Assembly (NCBI GenBank): GCA_902784025.1
Contig: CACZTF010000128.1
Coordinates: forward strand, 1-9,098
Origin: an uncultured Lachnospiraceae bacterium
GTDB lineage: Bacteria > Bacillota > Clostridia > Lachnospirales > Lachnospiraceae
Length of the DNA stretch: 9,098 nt
Direction of reading: 5' to 3'
A program made the translations under genes and the position numbers. Below, in pieces: positions 8,201 through 9,098 of this stretch; the first letter of the stretch is position 1; each line of letters begins with the position of its first letter. The notes under the pieces were generated by a model. It did not search any database, was not told where the DNA came from, and saw only the letters and a program-made list of their open reading frames with translations.

Positions 8201-9098
8201 CTGCCTGCTTTATCCAGTTCTATTTTTGCATCTTCAAGCTGTTTTTCACCGTCCGATATTGTTGAAAAGGCATCTTCAAGATCCCTTTTTGCCTTTTCCA
8301 GTTCTGTTTTAGCATTTTCAAGCTGGGCCTTTGCATCGCCTGACTCTTCTTCTATCTTATCATCTGCTGTTTTTATGATATTGTCATATCTTGTTTTTTG
8401 TCTTTCATCTTTTATTCCCTCTATTTCGTCAATAGCCGATTGTACGAGTTCTACATATTCTTTTGAACCGGTTTCCAGATCAGCCGCCCCTTCCACAGTC
8501 GCATAAATCACTGAAATATAATCCTGTTTAAAATTAGATACCGGTACATAAGCATAATAATTAATAGTTCCTGCCCCTACGTTAGTATCACCTCTGTTGG
8601 CATCTACTTTTACGGAATTATAAAAAAGAGGACTGTCTACAACGCCTGTTATAACAACATCCTTTTCATAAAACCCTTCTTCGTCATCTATATGAATAAT
8701 ATCACCGATCGACAGATCGTTTTTTTTAAGAAGATTATCTTCAACAGCGATCTCGTTTTTTTGGACGGGTATTTCGCCCGAAATCAATTCAATACTATTA
8801 ATGTCAACAGGTAAAGAATTAATATTAACTATACCGTCAGTAGTACCAAAAAAAACGGAAGAATCCCTGTAACAGACCCCTTCAGCCGTTTTTATAGACG
8901 GAAGTTTTTCTATCTCCCCTATATCCTCTTGGTCCAGCCCCATATCTGATATTATCTTAATATCATAAGCGTTTCTTTCATCCAAAACACGGTCAAGACT
9001 ATTTATCATATCAGGTGCAACAGCCATTAGACCGGTAAAAGCGTAGACTCCTAAAGCTGCCATGACCATCAGGGATAAAAACCGCAGGAAGGATTTTG
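5206..9098 (-). CDS. Large FtsX/MacB-type ABC transporter permease with a long extracytoplasmic coiled-coil hairpin (5' end outside window)
   Basis: Membrane subunit of an ABC exporter or mechanotransmission complex; its ATPase would be a separate gene, not in this window. At least 1296 residues are visible. Residues here are numbered from the Met codon at 9069, which is not the true start: the frame continues upstream as KSFLRFLSL, the usual beginning of transmembrane segment 1, to the window edge. Order: segment 1 (to ~19); MacB-like domain (~25-225); coiled-coil arm 1 (~246-435); tip (~436-532); arm 2 (~533-719); FtsX core 1 with segments near 763-783, 806-834 and 855-878 and the EIGTLKSMGFS signature (792-802); linker RPKAPKPGKR (891-900); segment at 930-950; second MacB-like domain (~955-1150); FtsX core 2 with segments near 1157-1177, 1210-1232 and 1248-1268 and the REIATLKVLGF signature (1187-1197). 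The family is clear; the transported or regulated substrate is unknown. FtsX-type permeases with coiled-coil ectodomains occur in Firmicutes, but I cannot name a characterised equivalent. Confidence 0.92.
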   Translation of the reverse strand, partial: KSFLRFLSLMVMAALGVYAFTGLMAVAPDMINSLDRVLDERNAYDIKIISDMGLDQEDIGEIEKLPSIKTAEGVCYRDSSVFFGTTDGIVNINSLPVDINSIELISGEIPVQKNEIAVEDNLLKKNDLSIGDIIHIDDEEGFYEKDVVITGVVDSPLFYNSVKVDANRGDTNVGAGTINYYAYVPVSNFKQDYISVIYATVEGAADLETGSKEYVELVQSAIDEIEGIKDERQKTRYDNIIKTADDKIEEESGDAKAQLENAKTELEKAKRDLEDAFSTISDGEKQLEDAKIELDKAGRKLDEAQKELSDKEKDLSEGKKLLEDAGRQIGEKEAQLYEARSFLENGLNTLNQKSTELENGRSQLEAGKKVLDEKQRLADESAALISKGETDLEKAQKEIEKAINEAAAGKKELDEKQEQIDEGEKKIEQGREALEKSKQQLDEAKTAFSYIQKEYDSIVSSEHFTEDMINSEIKRMQKDLDTLKWIFDKLITEYRQGDLTIDKAKEIIQEAISDYSREPTLLETVVFYRIALLYLEPLIREGDEEYNKALKELESAENQLEEGKKALEEGKRQYNEAMKKISDGQDKITSGQKELDLKKKELDSGLRELKKAYNEYDQARKLLEEGEALLSGGYKEYESNMNAFLEGKLLFDEMKEEYLTKSEELLLGEEMISTAKAQLEAGKKEYNAGLDTYNKKKKELEEGKSRYEDGKAQYRSGLAEYEKGRANFDEEIKKARENIDGLNIPSWYIYDRTGYSIYSDFFEAGESIQNLSRVFPIVFFLVAVLVSLISMSRMVEMDRMEIGTLKSMGFSTAKVISKYALFAILATATGCVIGAVLGLTIMPSVIFGIYGILFDLPKFYLGPNWGITIAGIATVMVLVVGSGMLKVFQVMREKPSELLRPKAPKPGKRVIMEKIPFIWKRLKFSDKITVRNLFRYKRRFFVTVFSIIGCTSLILCGFGLKDAIVDIPEKQFGEVFKMDAMSYLTGLDNDESDSQKLKKLFDEKEIVDYTESMRIKGITDGYDINILAFDNSDEINKVINTTDSKTGKAEHIEQGKVLITQKIASLTNTEAGDNITFIDLNHKEHNYTVSGIINNYFEHYIIMDKSTLEDHTKYIPNLLFLDTVEMTDEQEKDLSKKLLKNPNILNVTYKDTLTDSAEKMLGSLDKVVVILILLSAALAIVVLYNLSNINIKERHREIATLKVLGFYDKEVDDYINKENIIMTVIGIAAGLLLGILLTKLVVGTVEIKKASFINYIKPLSYIISAAMSAGFTLLVNQITHFNLKRIEMIDSLKSVE
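6925..7473 (-). repeat. Heptad-repeat arm 2 of the permease (27 unbroken heptads)
   Basis: Codons 533-715. One core position (533, 540 ... 715) is Gly at 16, Ala at 6 and Lys at 3 sites, with single exceptions Asn631 and Met645. The partner position (551, 558 ... 719; 25 sites) is Leu 10, Ile 3, Tyr 9, Phe 3. Aromatics dominate the membrane-proximal end: six of seven sites from 677 to 719, each following a Gly. Arm 1 has no aromatic at the equivalent sites (250-432). Arms 1 and 2 share the same heptad phase, the gap between them being a whole number of heptads. Confidence 0.9.
7044..7067. repeat. 24-base direct repeat, copy in arm 2
   Basis: Exact 24-base match to 7989-8012. It encodes QLEAGKK at residues 669-675 on the minus strand. 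The copies lie 945 bases apart, exactly 45 heptads, so both are in the same frame and heptad phase. Confidence 0.85.
7474..7764 (-). other. Non-repetitive tip between the two coiled-coil arms
   Basis: Codons 436-532. The heptad pattern stops and a mixed helical region follows. It includes KRMQKDLDTLKWIFDKLI (465-482) and a markedly hydrophobic stretch from Thr511 to Ile530 with VVFYRIALLYLEPLI. If the arms fold back on each other, this region is the far end of the hairpin and the part most likely to touch a partner or substrate. No known domain is recognised. Confidence 0.65.
7765..8334 (-). repeat. Heptad-repeat arm 1 of the permease (28 unbroken heptads)
   Basis: Codons 246-435 (numbered from the Met at 9069). 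Every seventh residue from 246 to 435 is Gly (9), Ala (12), Ser (2) or Lys (5), without exception. The complementary core position (250, 257 ... 432; 27 sites) is Leu or Ile at all but two, where it is Ala (369 and 397). The register never slips, so the DNA has a 21-base period. The Lys substitutions fall at 302, 323, 344, 365 and 407, all multiples of 21 residues apart, hinting at a three-heptad building block. No membrane segment interrupts it. Confidence 0.9.
7989..8012. repeat. 24-base direct repeat, copy in arm 1
   Basis: Exact match to 7044-7067, encoding QLEAGKK at residues 354-360. A second, shorter match, TGTTTTTCATCAAG, occurs at 7847-7860 and 7973-7986. Those copies are 126 bases (six heptads) apart and encode LDEKQ twice. 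Both pairs suggest growth of the arms by duplication of whole heptad blocks. Confidence 0.85.

Noticed and set aside
7708..8312. Overlapping plus-strand open frames opposite the coiled-coil arms (Ser/Phe/Leu-rich)
   Set aside because: They are antisense shadows of the Lys/Glu/Leu heptads. Composition follows from the complement, no ribosome-binding sites are evident, and they have no recognisable family.
6925..8334. CRISPR-like or non-coding tandem repeat array
   Set aside because: The 21-base periodicity is explained by protein heptads in one open frame. There are no constant repeat/variable spacer units.
9067..9069. ATG at 9069 as the start of the large permease
   Set aside because: The frame stays open to the window edge and upstream codons read KSFLRFLSL, the usual lead into the first membrane segment. 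Starting at 9069 would cut that segment in half.

Overview
The window is AT-rich (roughly one third G+C by eye). It has strong GGAG-type ribosome-binding sites, a consensus extended -10 promoter and gene families typical of anaerobic Firmicutes. I read it as a chromosomal segment of a clostridial bacterium. Lachnospiraceae (Butyrivibrio-like) is a guess from gene style only. I see no RNA gene, mobile element, CRISPR array or integration signature.

Layout. Bases 1-2551, plus strand: the last 31 codons of an unidentified gene, then mtnK (5-methylthioribose kinase) and mtnA (methylthioribose-1-phosphate isomerase). These are consecutive steps that salvage the methylthioribose left over from S-adenosylmethionine use. 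mtnK follows the upstream gene closely. mtnA has a 108-base gap before it that contains its own candidate promoter. A hairpin with an A-run on one side and a T-run on the other (2554-2613) can end transcription in both directions, and the genes converge there. Bases 2670-4989, minus strand: a small lipoprotein of unknown function lies downstream of a sodium:solute symporter. The symporter's leader holds a perfect 9-base inverted repeat. Bases 5206-9098, minus strand: a very large FtsX/MacB-type ABC transporter permease that runs off the right edge. Its start codon and any ATPase partner are outside the window.

The most interesting object is the extracytoplasmic part of this permease. Two heptad-repeat arms of about 190 residues each flank a ~97-residue tip. 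In both arms one core position is Leu/Ile (or aromatic) and the other is almost always Gly, Ala, Ser or Lys, with no register break. The two arms have different core chemistry: arm 1 is Leu/Ala and arm 2 is Gly/aromatic. This predicts a tightly packed antiparallel hairpin close to 30 nm long with a hydrophobic segment at its tip, long enough to reach through or beyond a Gram-positive wall.

The methylthioribose genes form one functional unit. The minus-strand genes show no evident functional link to it or to each other beyond orientation.
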